A stretch of 41,554 nucleotides of DNA from Roseateles chitinivorans (lineage in GTDB: Bacteria > Pseudomonadota > Gammaproteobacteria > Burkholderiales > Burkholderiaceae_C). Both the position numbers and the translations under genes were made by a program. Shown piece by piece: positions 1 to 8,231 of the stretch. Within the stretch, counting starts at the first letter, position 1; each line of letters begins with the position of its first letter. Under the pieces are notes generated by a model that saw only the letters and a program-made list of their open reading frames with translations, was not told where the DNA came from and made no database searches. The stretch lies in NCBI RefSeq assembly GCF_002761755.1, contig NZ_PEOG01000052.1:1-41554 (forward strand), written 5' to 3'.

Positions 1-1320
1 CTGTCCGCGCCGCCGGCCAGCGCCCCGATGCCGGGCGCGGTCGCGGCGAGCCAGCCGATGGCCTCGGCGCCGGTCTCCGCCAGCGCTCGCCGGCTCTATG
101 ACCGCAGCCGTGCGCAGCTGCTGCAGATCCGCACGCTCTTCAATGGCAGCCAGGCCTCGGTGGGGTCCGGCTTCGTCGTCAGCGCGCAGGGCCATGTCAT
201 CACGAATTACCACGTGATCAGCCAGCACGCGCTCGAGCCCGAGCGCTACCGCCTGCAGTACCAGACGCCGGAAGGCGACGGCGGCGACATCGTCCTGCTC
301 GACTTCGACGCCCGCCGCGACCTGGCGCTGCTGCGCATCGTCGCCAAGGGCGGCGATGCCAAGGCCGATCCCAAGGGCGTCGTCGCGCGCATGACGGCCA
401 CGCCGCTGGCCTTCCGCAAGGCCGATCAGCCGCTGGCCAAGGGCGAGCGCATCTATTCGATGGGCAACCCGCACGACGTCGCCTTCGCCGTCGTCGAGGG
501 CACCTACAACGGCCTGGTCGAGCGCAGCTTCGATCCGCTGATCTACTACTCCGGCTCGATCAACCCCGGCATGAGCGGCGGCCCGGTGCTGGACGAGGAC
601 GGAGAGATCGTCGGCATCAACGTGTCGACGATGATCTTCGCCCAGCAGATGAGCTTCCTGGTGCCGGCGCAGCACGCCGCCGCGCTGCTGGCGCGCAGCC
701 GTGATGCCACGCCGATGAAGGGCGCGGCCTGGCCCAAGCTGCGCGAGCAGTTGATGGCCTACCAGGAGGAGCTGTCGCGCAATTTCCTGGCCCAGCCCTG
801 GCGCACGCTGACACATCCCCGCTACCGCTTCCCGATCCCGCAGGAGCAGTACATGCGCTGCTGGGGCAGCGGCACCTCCGCCGACGCGCAGGGCCTGCAG
901 ATGCAGCGCACCCAATGCCGGATGGAGCATGCGCTGTTCATCAGCGAATCGCTGCAGACCGGCTACTTCGGCGTGACCGAGGAGGTCTACGACGGCTCCA
1001 AGCTCGGCGCGATCCGCTTCGCGGCGATCTATTCGTCCAGCTTCCGCAACGAGCGCCTGGGCGGCCCGGACCGCGACCGCACCGCGCCTTATTGCCGCGA
1101 GGACTTCGTCCAGCAGAAGGACGGCCCGCCGCTGCGCGCGGTCGCCTGCCTGCGGGCCTATCGCAAGCTCGACGGGCTGTTCGACCTGACGGTGCTGGTC
1201 ACCAACGTCGACGCCGCCACCGAGGGCGCGCTGGGCCGCTTCGACGCCCGTGGCGTCAGCTTCGCGAATGCCACCCAGCTGACGCGTCATTACCTGCAAG
1301 GATTCGCATGGACGCGGTGA
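1..1320 (+). CDS. Trypsin-like (S1C/DegP-type) serine protease, 5' end outside window
   Basis: The reading frame is open from base 1, so the true start and signal peptide probably lie upstream; the first ATG is at 28. The catalytic triad is visible: His at 211-213 (TNYHVI), Asp at 319-321 (RRDLALLRI) and Ser at 574-576 (NPGMSGGPVLD), in the usual order of chymotrypsin-fold HtrA/DegP proteases. No PDZ domain follows; instead there are about 200 residues of unrecognised sequence with several Cys. An Ala/Pro/Ser-rich stretch precedes the protease domain and looks like a linker. Family knowledge suggests an exported, periplasmic protein; the substrate is unknown. The stop codon overlaps the start of the next gene, an FHA membrane protein, which implies co-translation. 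Confident in the fold, not in the role. Confidence 0.85.
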   Translation: MSAPPASAPMPGAVAASQPMASAPVSASARRLYDRSRAQLLQIRTLFNGSQASVGSGFVVSAQGHVITNYHVISQHALEPERYRLQYQTPEGDGGDIVLLDFDARRDLALLRIVAKGGDAKADPKGVVARMTATPLAFRKADQPLAKGERIYSMGNPHDVAFAVVEGTYNGLVERSFDPLIYYSGSINPGMSGGPVLDEDGEIVGINVSTMIFAQQMSFLVPAQHAAALLARSRDATPMKGAAWPKLREQLMAYQEELSRNFLAQPWRTLTHPRYRFPIPQEQYMRCWGSGTSADAQGLQMQRTQCRMEHALFISESLQTGYFGVTEEVYDGSKLGAIRFAAIYSSSFRNERLGGPDRDRTAPYCREDFVQQKDGPPLRAVACLRAYRKLDGLFDLTVLVTNVDAATEGALGRFDARGVSFANATQLTRHYLQGFAWTR

Positions 1321-2327
1321 TCGAGATCGTCGACCGGGACGGTCATTGCCGGGAAACCCACAAGGTGCGCGCCTGGCCGCTGCGCATCGGGCGCTCGCCC
1401 GACTGCGACCTGGTGCTGGCCGATCCGCACCTGGCCGGCGCCCATGCGCTGCTGCACTGGGACGACGCCGGGACGGACACGGCGCAGGCCGCGACCGGCC
1501 CGGTGCTGGAGCTGCTGCCCAGCCACAACGGCGGCTGGCTCGACGGCCATCGGATCGCCGCCGGCAGCCGCGCGGCCTGGCCGTCGTCGGCCCTGCTGCA
1601 ACTGGGCACGACCCGGCTGCGGCTGCGCACCTCGTTGGATCCGCTGCCGGCGGAGAAGCCGATGAACCGCGCCGACGAACCGGTCCGGCGCGATGCCCGG
1701 CCGTCCTGGGCGCTGCCGGCGCTGCTCGCGGTCTGGGCGTTGCTGCTGTGGGGCTCGAACTGGGCCGCCAATGACGGCAGCGCGACCTGGGTCGACACGG
1801 TCAGCGCGCTGCTGGCGCCGGTCGGCGTGGCGCTGATCTGGGCCGCGCTGTGGGCGCTGGTGACGCAGCTCTTCCGGCACTGGTTCGCCTTCGGCGCACA
1901 CCTGTGGCGGGCGCTGGTCGCGACGGTGGCGATGCAGCTTTTCGACCTGCTGCTGCCGTTGATGGCCTACATGTTCAACCTGCCGCGCCTGCTGGCGCTG
2001 GAGACGCTGGTGATGTCGGTCGGCGCCGCGCTGCTGCTGTGGTGGCATGCGACGGTGGTGTGGCCGCGCGCGTCGCGGCGGCTGGCGGTGGGCATCGGCG
2101 CGATGTGCGTCGTCGGCCTGGTGCTGACCGTCGGCCGGCGCACCGAGCAGCAGTACTGGCTCGGCCCGAACTACATGGCCACCTTGCCGCCGCCGGCGTT
2201 GCGCATCGCGACGCCGCAGCCGGTGGACAGCTTCATCGACGGCATGGCCCGGCTCGAGGCCCCGCTGCTGAAGCAGGCCGCGAAGCGCAACGACCAGGCG
2301 GGCGGCAGCGGCGACAACGAGGAGTGA
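1308..2327 (+). CDS. FHA-domain protein with five C-terminal membrane helices
   Basis: 339 residues starting at ATG 1308, just before the stop of the upstream protease and preceded by AAGGA. Residues about 5-105 form a forkhead-associated domain: the GRS motif (28-30) and an NGGWLDG turn near residue 76 match the family core. The usual SxxH is replaced by AGAH (43-46), so phosphothreonine binding may be weakened. After a short linker come roughly five hydrophobic segments (about residues 133-150, 165-190, 202-225, 230-250, 258-275) and a short charged tail. FHA domains normally bind phosphothreonine made by Ser/Thr kinases. With the overlapping protease gene this suggests a signalling protein anchored in the inner membrane with a cytoplasmic FHA head. 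Role and topology are inference. Confidence 0.8.
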   Translation: MDAVIEIVDRDGHCRETHKVRAWPLRIGRSPDCDLVLADPHLAGAHALLHWDDAGTDTAQAATGPVLELLPSHNGGWLDGHRIAAGSRAAWPSSALLQLGTTRLRLRTSLDPLPAEKPMNRADEPVRRDARPSWALPALLAVWALLLWGSNWAANDGSATWVDTVSALLAPVGVALIWAALWALVTQLFRHWFAFGAHLWRALVATVAMQLFDLLLPLMAYMFNLPRLLALETLVMSVGAALLLWWHATVVWPRASRRLAVGIGAMCVVGLVLTVGRRTEQQYWLGPNYMATLPPPALRIATPQPVDSFIDGMARLEAPLLKQAAKRNDQAGGSGDNEE

Positions 2328-2393
2328 GGCGGGGCGGGCGGCTCGTGGCGACGTGAAGCCCGGCGGCGCGAGCGGCGCCCCGGGAGGCGTTGC

Positions 2394-3491
2394 TCAGGCC
2401 GCGACTGCCGGCGCATGCACCGCCGGCGGCGAGCGGCGCCGCCGCAGCCACGCGACCACCGGCAGTTCGAGCCAGCGCCCGATCAGCCAGCCCCCGGCAA
2501 CGGCCGCCGTGACCGCGATCGAGAAGGTGAGCGCCTCCGGCAGCGCGCGATAGACCCCGGCCTTGGCCAGCAGCGCGAGCACGATGTTGATCAGCAGGCA
2601 GTGCGCCAGGTACAGCGAATACGAGGCCGCGCCGAGCTGGGCGAGCAGCGCCGGCACAGGCACCGGTCGGCGTCGCTCCATCGCGACGAGCGTCGCCAGC
2701 ACCAGGGCCGAGGCCAGTCCCAGCGCCACGCGACCGCCGAAGGCATGCGGCCCCTGCGGCCCGAGCCGCTCGTAGAGCACCGCGGCGACGAAGGCCGCGC
2801 CCGCCAGCAGCCACTGACCCCGCATCAGCGGCAGCGTCGCGCGACGCGCGATCAGTCCGGTGGCGACGCCCATCAGGAACTGCAGGCAGTGCGGATCGCC
2901 GAGCTTCCAGGGCAGGGCGCCCGGCAACTGGCCGAAGGCCTGCGCGATCACCAGCGCGGCCCACAGCGCGTAGAGCGCCAGGCCGCCGCGCCGGTGCAGC
3001 AGCAGCACGCAGAAGCTCAGGTAGAAGAGCACCTCGTACTGCAGCGACCAGGCCACGCCGACGTACTCCGGCGGGCCGCCGCCGATCCACAGCAGCAGCG
3101 TGCCCGGGACGTCCTCGGCCGCCAGTTCCGAGACCGGCGTGCGGCCGGTCGCCAGGCGCGACAGGATCGACGGGCCGGCCGTCATCGCCAGCACCATCCA
3201 GTAGATCGGGAACACGCGCACGAAGCGCTTCCACAGGTAGCCCGGGCAGCGGGCCGCGCCGCCGCCGAGTTCCGCGTGGTGGACGAAGGTGATGATGAAG
3301 CCACTCAGGACGAAGAAGAAGTCGACGCCGGCATAGCCGAAGTCGAACAGGCCGCCGAGCGCGACATGGCCCGAGAACTGTGGCACCCGCATCAGGTGGG
3401 TGGCGTGCATCAGCACGACCGCCAGCGCGGCGATCGCGCGGGCGGCCTCGATGGAGGCGAGCTTGGGAGCGTGGCGGTCGGTCGGAGCCAT
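2394..3491 (-). CDS. Acyltransferase 3 family membrane protein (OafA/YrhL-like)
   Basis: 365 residues, about ten hydrophobic segments. The N-terminus carries the family hallmarks: RAIAALAVVLMHATH, with the conserved Arg and the His proposed as catalytic, followed by FFFVLSGFIITF near residues 58-70. Members transfer acetyl or other acyl groups to sugars of lipopolysaccharide, exopolysaccharide or lipids at the inner membrane. Length is normal for a stand-alone membrane domain; no SGNH domain is attached. It is convergent with the FHA gene (66-nt gap) and not obviously in an operon with its other neighbour. The acceptor cannot be read from sequence. Confidence 0.85.
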   Translation of the reverse strand: MAPTDRHAPKLASIEAARAIAALAVVLMHATHLMRVPQFSGHVALGGLFDFGYAGVDFFFVLSGFIITFVHHAELGGGAARCPGYLWKRFVRVFPIYWMVLAMTAGPSILSRLATGRTPVSELAAEDVPGTLLLWIGGGPPEYVGVAWSLQYEVLFYLSFCVLLLHRRGGLALYALWAALVIAQAFGQLPGALPWKLGDPHCLQFLMGVATGLIARRATLPLMRGQWLLAGAAFVAAVLYERLGPQGPHAFGGRVALGLASALVLATLVAMERRRPVPVPALLAQLGAASYSLYLAHCLLINIVLALLAKAGVYRALPEALTFSIAVTAAVAGGWLIGRWLELPVVAWLRRRRSPPAVHAPAVAA

Positions 3492-3617
3492 CGGGCGGCG
3501 GCGCTGCGCGCAAACAGGGCAGCCCGCACGGTAAGCCGAGGTCGGCTCGCGTGACCGTCGTCCGTCCCCCAGGGCGGGGGAACTCGTCGAGGGGACTAGG
3601 TTCTAGGGGGAGGGACC

Positions 3618-4082
3618 TCAGGCCGACAGGCGCTTTTCCATGAACACGGACAGCGGGTCGTCGGTGTAGTCGCCGAAGGGCGCGCGGCGGTCATAGCCCA
3701 GGCGCTCGTAGAGCTTGAGCGCCTCGGGCTGGTGCACGCCGGTCTCCAGGCGCGCCAGTCCGATGCCTCTTGCCCTGAGATGGGACTCGAGCTCTTCCAT
3801 CAGCACCTTGGAGATCCCGCGTCCCCGGAAATGCGGCTGGACGAACACTCGCTTGATCTCGCCGTACGGACCGTCGGCATCGTCGACGACCTTCACCGCG
3901 GCGCAACCGGCCAGCCATTCCGCGAGCCAGACGCCAATGAAACGCACCTGGGGCTGGGCCAGCGCCTGCGGATCCTCGAGGTGGTTGCTGTCGCTGGGGT
4001 AGAGGGCCGCCATGTACGCGTCCGACTGCGCCAGCAGGGACATCGCGGCGGGGCTGTGGGGGTCCAGGGGTTCGATCTGCAT
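3618..4082 (-). CDS. GNAT-family N-acetyltransferase
   Basis: 154 residues if started at the ATG at 4082 (MQIEPLDPHS); an in-frame ATG at 4130 would add 16 unlikely residues. Motif A of the GNAT fold is clear: VFVQPHFRGRGISKVLM, with the R-G-R-G-I acetyl-CoA pyrophosphate loop, followed by LETGVHQPEALKLYERLGY, typical of the C-terminal half. The likely reaction is acetyl transfer from acetyl-CoA to an amine of a small molecule or protein; the acceptor is unknown. It sits alone on the minus strand between the acyltransferase gene (126-nt gap containing only a short C5/G5 inverted repeat) and rnpB. No RBS is convincing, so the start is only probable. Confidence 0.82.
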   Translation of the reverse strand: MQIEPLDPHSPAAMSLLAQSDAYMAALYPSDSNHLEDPQALAQPQVRFIGVWLAEWLAGCAAVKVVDDADGPYGEIKRVFVQPHFRGRGISKVLMEELESHLRARGIGLARLETGVHQPEALKLYERLGYDRRAPFGDYTDDPLSVFMEKRLSA

Positions 4083-4169
4083 GCCCCGAAGGTAGCAACC
4101 GATGTGCCCAGCGCGCGGGAAATCCCCCAAAGGGCTTGCAAGCCAACGTTCGCTTGCAAATCGTCATAA

Positions 4170-4609
4170 AGGTGAAGCAAGCCGATAGGCCGGATTCTGT
4201 GCGCGACTCCTCTTGCGATTCGCCGCGTGACCGCCATTCATCTGGGCCGGGCATCACTGCCCGGCTCGGTGCCACCTACCCGCCAGCTCTGCGAGCCGCA
4301 TCGACGCTGGCCTACTTGGTGTTGCTGCGCGTAGAGATTGCCCGTTTCACCCGGGCCGAGCGTAGTTCGGCCCGGGTGGCTATGCGCATCGACGCTTTCG
4401 CGTCGCCCACGATGCTTCCGCATCGCGGGTTGGGGCTTGCGCCCCGTTCGCACAGAACACCCGAACCGCACTCGGTCCGACTCGTCTCTGTTGCTCTGAT
4501 CCTCGGCTTTCGCCGGGCAGCCGTTAGCTGCTACGCCGCTCTATGCAGTCCGGACCTTCCTCCAGTGCCGTGTTTCCACGATCGCACCAACGGCGGTCTG
4601 GCTTGCTTC
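4170..4609 (-). ncRNA. rnpB: RNase P RNA, class A
   Basis: Catalytic RNA of ribonuclease P, which removes the 5' leader of pre-tRNAs. Read on the minus strand the 5' end GAAGCAAGCC pairs with the 3' end GGCTTGCTTC followed by ACCT (helix P1). The conserved core is present: GGAGGAAGGTCCGGACTGC near the 5' end (P4 5' strand, CR-I), and AGATGAATGGCGGTCACG plus ACAGAATCCGGCCTATCGG near the 3' end (CR-V, P4 3' strand). The length of about 440 nt is longer than the 377 nt of E. coli; the extra length lies in the P12-P14 region (4348-4445), with three consecutive GNRA-capped hairpins and a 12-bp stem. Ends were set by P1 pairing. Confidence 0.95.
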
Positions 4610-4619
4610 ACGGGGCGGA

Positions 4620-4625
4620 AGTTTA
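4620..4625 (-). promoter_or_regulatory. Candidate -10 box of rnpB
   Basis: TAAACT on the minus strand (4/6 to TATAAT) ends 10 nt before the predicted 5' end of RNase P RNA, the right distance for a start at or very near the mature end. No good -35 is seen; that position would fall inside the 3' end of the upstream oxidoreductase gene. Confidence 0.45.
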
Positions 4626-4636
4626 GCCGACCGCCG

Positions 4637-5611
4637 TCAGCCCTGGCCGACGAGCAGCCGCTCGATGGTCTTCTGCACCGCCAACGCCTCCGCGAAACCC
4701 GGCAGGCTGTGGGAGCGGCCCTCCAGCATCGCGGCCCAGTGGCCCAGCTGGTCGGTCATGCCGTTCATGCGCAGCGTCTCGGCATCGCCCAGGCTCTGGA
4801 CCCGCTCGCCCTGGCGCTGCTGCGTCACGCCGAACCAGTCGCGCAACTCGATCTCGCCCTCGCTGGCGCGCCAGAGCATGCGGTTGTCGTCGGCGCGGTC
4901 CCCGCCCAGGCTCGCCTGGATCGTGACCGGCACGCCGGCGGCGACCAGCTCGGCCTCCAGCGACTGCTCGGACCCGATGCCGTCCTCCGGATACACGACG
5001 CGGCTGCGCACGACGTCCGCCGGTCCCAGCACCCGCTGCAGCACGAAGATGAAATGCGAGAGCACCTCGCGCGAGAAGCCGCCTTCGGCGCGCCGCGACA
5101 GCCACGCGCCGGCGTTCGCCTGCCAGGGGCGCGGCCAGGCGGCGAAGCGCAGCTCGATGCTGACGCTGTTCAGCGCTCCCAGCGGTCGCCGCGACGCCGC
5201 GCCGAAGGCCAGCTGCAGCTGCGCCAGTCCGGTCGACGACGCCAGCGAATAGTTGACCGCGGCCCGCCGCCGCTCGCGCTCGATGCGCTCGATGCAGGCG
5301 CGCGCGGCGTCGAAGTCGGTGGTCAGCGGTTTCTCGCACAGCACCGCGAGGCCGGCGTCGAAGGCCAGCTCCGACAGCGCGATGTGCGGTCCCGGCGGCG
5401 TGGCGATGTACAGGCCGTGCAGGCCCGGCTCGCGGATCAGCGCCTCGGCGCTGGTGGCCGCGCGCAGCATCGGGTCCTGCGCCAGCGCCTGGGACATGAC
5501 GGCGGGGTTCTCGTCCCACACGCCGGTGACCCGCAGGCGCGCATGTCCGGCCAGGCGGGCCAGCATGCGCTGCCCCATCACCCCCAGCCCGACTACCCCA
5601 ATGCTCAACAC
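4637..5611 (-). CDS. Gfo/Idh/MocA-family NAD(P)-dependent oxidoreductase
   Basis: 324 residues from GTG 5611 (MLSIGVVGLGVMGQ). A TTG at 5647 would add 12 residues, but the Rossmann motif GVVGLGVMG then starts unusually late, so GTG is preferred. The N-terminal half is a dinucleotide-binding fold, and CEKPLTTD carries the conserved EKP of the family that ends it and contributes the catalytic Lys. The C-terminal half fits the alpha/beta substrate-binding domain. Members oxidise or reduce sugars, inositols or related compounds; the substrate is not evident. It lies 27 nt upstream of rnpB on the same strand and diverges from an exporter gene across a 231-nt region with an inverted repeat. Confidence 0.85.
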   Translation of the reverse strand: MLSIGVVGLGVMGQRMLARLAGHARLRVTGVWDENPAVMSQALAQDPMLRAATSAEALIREPGLHGLYIATPPGPHIALSELAFDAGLAVLCEKPLTTDFDAARACIERIERERRRAAVNYSLASSTGLAQLQLAFGAASRRPLGALNSVSIELRFAAWPRPWQANAGAWLSRRAEGGFSREVLSHFIFVLQRVLGPADVVRSRVVYPEDGIGSEQSLEAELVAAGVPVTIQASLGGDRADDNRMLWRASEGEIELRDWFGVTQQRQGERVQSLGDAETLRMNGMTDQLGHWAAMLEGRSHSLPGFAEALAVQKTIERLLVGQG

Positions 5612-5654
5612 ACCTGGCACCACCGCTCTCCGCCCGAAGTTCCGCAAAGCCCCG

Positions 5655-5680
5655 CAGTGTAGGGGGGCCGCTACACTGCC
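5655..5680. promoter_or_regulatory. Inverted repeat between divergent genes
   Basis: GCAGTGTAG (5655-5663) and CTACACTGC (5672-5680) are perfect reverse complements separated by eight bases, in the spacer between the oxidoreductase and the exporter. Each arm contains TACACT, which could also be read as outward-facing -10 boxes. It may be a regulator site or a pair of divergent promoters; the sequence cannot decide. The remaining spacer to 5842 is GC-rich and shows nothing else. Confidence 0.4.
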
Positions 5681-5842
5681 GGTCGCCGCCCGGAACGGCC
5701 GGGCGACCCGCGCACGCGAGCGCGCGGACCGGTGCCGGCGGCAGCCCGTGACAGCCGTCCGGCGCCCCAGCGGGCGTTATCGTCGGCGGCTCCGGTTCCG
5801 ACCCTCGGTCGCCACGTTTCCTCGCACGCCCGCATCGCACGC

Positions 5843-7060
5843 ATGAACCCCGAAGCCAGCCAACTGTGGCGCGCGCCACGCTGGGCCCTCGCCATCCTGC
5901 TGGCCGCGCTGGCCACGGTGGGGCCGTTCTCGATCGACACCTACATCCCGGCCTTCGCCGGCATCGCCAAGGCGCTCGACGCCACGCCGGTGGAGATGCA
6001 GCAGACGCTGTCCGGCTACCTGCTGGGTTTCGCGGTGATGAACCTGTTCCACGGCGCGCTGTCCGACAGCTTCGGCCGGCGTCCGGTGGTGCTGTGGGGG
6101 ATGGCGGTGTTCGCGCTGTCGTCGATGAGCTGCGCGCTGGCCGGCAGCATCGGCCAGCTGGTGTTCTGGCGCACCGTGCAGGGCCTGTCCGCGGGCGCGG
6201 GCGTGGTGGTCTCGCGCGCCATCATCCGCGACATGTTCCCGCCTTCCGAGGCGCAGCGGGTGATGTCGCAGGTGACGATCTTCTTCGGCCTGGCGCCGGC
6301 GATCGCGCCGATGATCGGCGGCTTCCTGTACGTGCATGCCGACTGGCACGCGATCTTCTGGTTCCTGGTGTTCGTCGGCGCGCTGCTGTTCGCCGTCACC
6401 TGGCGCCTGATGCCAGAGACGCTGCATCGCGACCACCGCCAGCCCTTCCACGTCGGCTCGCTGCTGCGCGGCTATCGCTCGCTGGTGGGCAGCCGCCGCT
6501 TCCTGCTGCTGGCGCTGGCCAGCGGCATCCCGTTCAACGGCATGTTCCTGTACGTGCTGGCCGCGCCGGTGTTCCTGGGCGAGCACCTGGGCCTGGCACC
6601 GACGCAGTTCTTCTGGTTCTTCCTGTTCAGCATCGGCGGCATCATGGGCGGCGCCTGGCTCAGCGGCCGCCTGGCCGGGCGGATCGCGCCGCGCAAGCAG
6701 ATCCGGCGCGGCTTCTTCATCATGGGCTTCACGTCCATCGCCAACATCGTCTGCAACCTGACCCTGCCGCACAGCGTGTTCTGGGCCTTCCCGCTGATCA
6801 GCAGCTTCGCCTTCGGCTGGGCGCTGATGGTGCCGGTGGTGACGCTGCTGGTGCTGGACCAGGCGCCCGAGCGCCGCGGCATGGCGTCCTCCCTGCAGGC
6901 CTGCATCGGCAGCGCCGCCAACGGCCTGGTCGCCGGCGTGCTGGTGCCGCTGGTGATGCATTCCATGCTGACCCTGGCCATCGCCTCGGCCGGGATGATG
7001 TGCATCGGCCTGGTCGCCTGGACCTGGGTCAAGCGCGAGGTGTCCACGCCCGCGGCGTGA
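5843..7060 (+). CDS. Bcr/CflA-family multidrug efflux MFS transporter
   Basis: 405 residues from ATG 5843; upstream in-frame starts would add Arg/Ala-rich junk. Twelve hydrophobic segments are evident. The N-terminal LAALATVGPFSIDTYIPAF is characteristic of the Bcr/CflA (DHA1) subfamily, with the acidic Asp in helix 1, and motif A appears as GALSDSFGRRPVVLWG near residues 68-83. The VQGLSAGAGVVVSRAIIRDMF stretch matches the motif B/C area. Family members export bicyclomycin, chloramphenicol, sulfonamides or similar compounds by proton antiport at the inner membrane. It is divergent from the oxidoreductase; a regulator is not adjacent. Substrate is unassigned. Confidence 0.88.
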   Translation: MNPEASQLWRAPRWALAILLAALATVGPFSIDTYIPAFAGIAKALDATPVEMQQTLSGYLLGFAVMNLFHGALSDSFGRRPVVLWGMAVFALSSMSCALAGSIGQLVFWRTVQGLSAGAGVVVSRAIIRDMFPPSEAQRVMSQVTIFFGLAPAIAPMIGGFLYVHADWHAIFWFLVFVGALLFAVTWRLMPETLHRDHRQPFHVGSLLRGYRSLVGSRRFLLLALASGIPFNGMFLYVLAAPVFLGEHLGLAPTQFFWFFLFSIGGIMGGAWLSGRLAGRIAPRKQIRRGFFIMGFTSIANIVCNLTLPHSVFWAFPLISSFAFGWALMVPVVTLLVLDQAPERRGMASSLQACIGSAANGLVAGVLVPLVMHSMLTLAIASAGMMCIGLVAWTWVKREVSTPAA

Positions 7061-7191
7061 CGTCCGCCCGCCGGTCACCCTTAAGAAGGCCGGCCATCCT
7101 CCGAAATAGGGAATGTGTCCCCGGACCCGCGTCCGGACGCCGTCGCGCATCCCGCCGACGGCGGGCACCACGAAGTCCTGCGGAGCGATCC

Positions 7192-8157
7192 ATGTCCCAC
7201 CGTCCCGGCCTCGGCACCTGGCTGCCGGCCGTCCTGTGTCTGTCCCTGCTGTCCGGCGGCCCGGCCCTGGCCGCCGACGCGCCCGCGCCCAAGGTGGCCC
7301 CGTCCGGCGACTCGGGCGAGCCCCTGCGCGACCGCCTCGCGGAGCGCCTCAAGGACGATGCCGCCACCCTGAAGCTGAATCCGAAGAAGGCGCCGACCGA
7401 CGTCCGGACCAACAACCCGGTCGACCAGCGCGCGCGTCGCGCGGCCGCCAAACCGGCAGCGGCGGCTTCGGCGGCCCGACCGGCCACCCATTGGGCCTAC
7501 ACCGGCGAGGGCGCGCCCGACCGCTGGGGTCAACTCGAGCCCGAATTCCGCCAATGCGCGATCGGCACCCGGCAAAGCCCCATCGATCTGCGCGACACGA
7601 TCAAGGTCGACCAGGAGCGCATCGGGTTCGACTACAAGTCCAGCGCCTTCTCGGTCGTGGACAACGGCCACACGGTCCAGGTGAACGTGGCGCCGGGCAA
7701 CTCGCTGCAGATCATGGGCCGGCGCTACGAGCTGCAGCAGTTCCACTTCCATCGCCCCAGCGAGGAACGCATCAACGGCCGCCAGTACGACATGGTGGCC
7801 CACCTCGTCCACAAGGATGCCGAAGGCCGGCTCGCCGTCCTGGCGGTGCTGCTGGAGCGCGGGCAGGACCAGGCACTGATCCAGACCGTCTGGAACCACC
7901 TGCCGCTGGAGCGCGGGGACACCTACAACGCGCCGGTGCCGATCGATCTCAACCAGCTGCTGCCCGCGGAGCGGGGCTACTTCTCCTACATGGGCTCGCT
8001 GACCACGCCGCCCTGCACCGAGGGCGTGCTGTGGCTGGTGCTGCGCCAGCCGGTGCAGCTGTCGAGCCAGCAGATCTCGGTGTTTTCTCACCTGTACCCG
8101 ATGAACGCCCGGCCGCTGCAGGCGCAGTCCGGTCGTCTCATCAAGGAATCGAACTGA
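7192..8157 (+). CDS. Periplasmic alpha-class carbonic anhydrase
   Basis: 321 residues from ATG 7192. A signal peptide is clear (hydrophobic LPAVLCLSLLSGGPALAADA, likely cut after ALA near residue 27). Residues about 30-98 form an Ala/Pro/Lys/Arg-rich linker. The catalytic domain (about 99-321) has the three zinc ligands His185 and His187 in QFHFHRPSE and His204 in MVAHLVH, the QSPIDL motif at 128-133, and Cys122 with Cys275 (TTPPCTEGVLW) placed for the usual disulfide. It hydrates CO2 to bicarbonate in the periplasm. The linker is longer than in typical alpha-CAs. It sits 131 nt behind the exporter, in a gap that holds two short hairpins but no clear terminator. Confidence 0.93.
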   Translation: MSHRPGLGTWLPAVLCLSLLSGGPALAADAPAPKVAPSGDSGEPLRDRLAERLKDDAATLKLNPKKAPTDVRTNNPVDQRARRAAAKPAAAASAARPATHWAYTGEGAPDRWGQLEPEFRQCAIGTRQSPIDLRDTIKVDQERIGFDYKSSAFSVVDNGHTVQVNVAPGNSLQIMGRRYELQQFHFHRPSEERINGRQYDMVAHLVHKDAEGRLAVLAVLLERGQDQALIQTVWNHLPLERGDTYNAPVPIDLNQLLPAERGYFSYMGSLTTPPCTEGVLWLVLRQPVQLSSQQISVFSHLYPMNARPLQAQSGRLIKESN

Positions 8158-8215
8158 GGGCCCGTCCCCTCGATGGCTGAGCCGTGGGAGCGTCGTCTCC
8201 CGCTTGGGCCGGCGT

Positions 8216-8231
8216 CGTGACGATCGTCACG
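8216..8231. repeat. Perfect 16-bp palindrome upstream of chemoreceptor gene
   Basis: CGTGACGATCGTCACG is self-complementary, and the flanks extend the pairing imperfectly to about 32 nt (8208-8239). It lies 59 nt after the carbonic anhydrase stop and 180 nt before the chemoreceptor start. It could be a regulator site or an intergenic hairpin. No U-run follows, so it is not a classical terminator. A smaller stem (GGGAG...CTCCC) lies just upstream near 8186-8201. Confidence 0.4.

Noticed and set aside
2233..3513. Long overlapping Arg/Ala-rich reading frames on both strands here and across the window
   Set aside because: They are shadow frames caused by high GC; composition is Arg/Gln/Ala/Pro-rich without motifs, and a recognised gene occupies the same DNA.
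4136..5662. Plus-strand open frame covering rnpB and the oxidoreductase
   Set aside because: It runs antisense through a structured RNA and a recognised gene, and its product has no recognisable domains.
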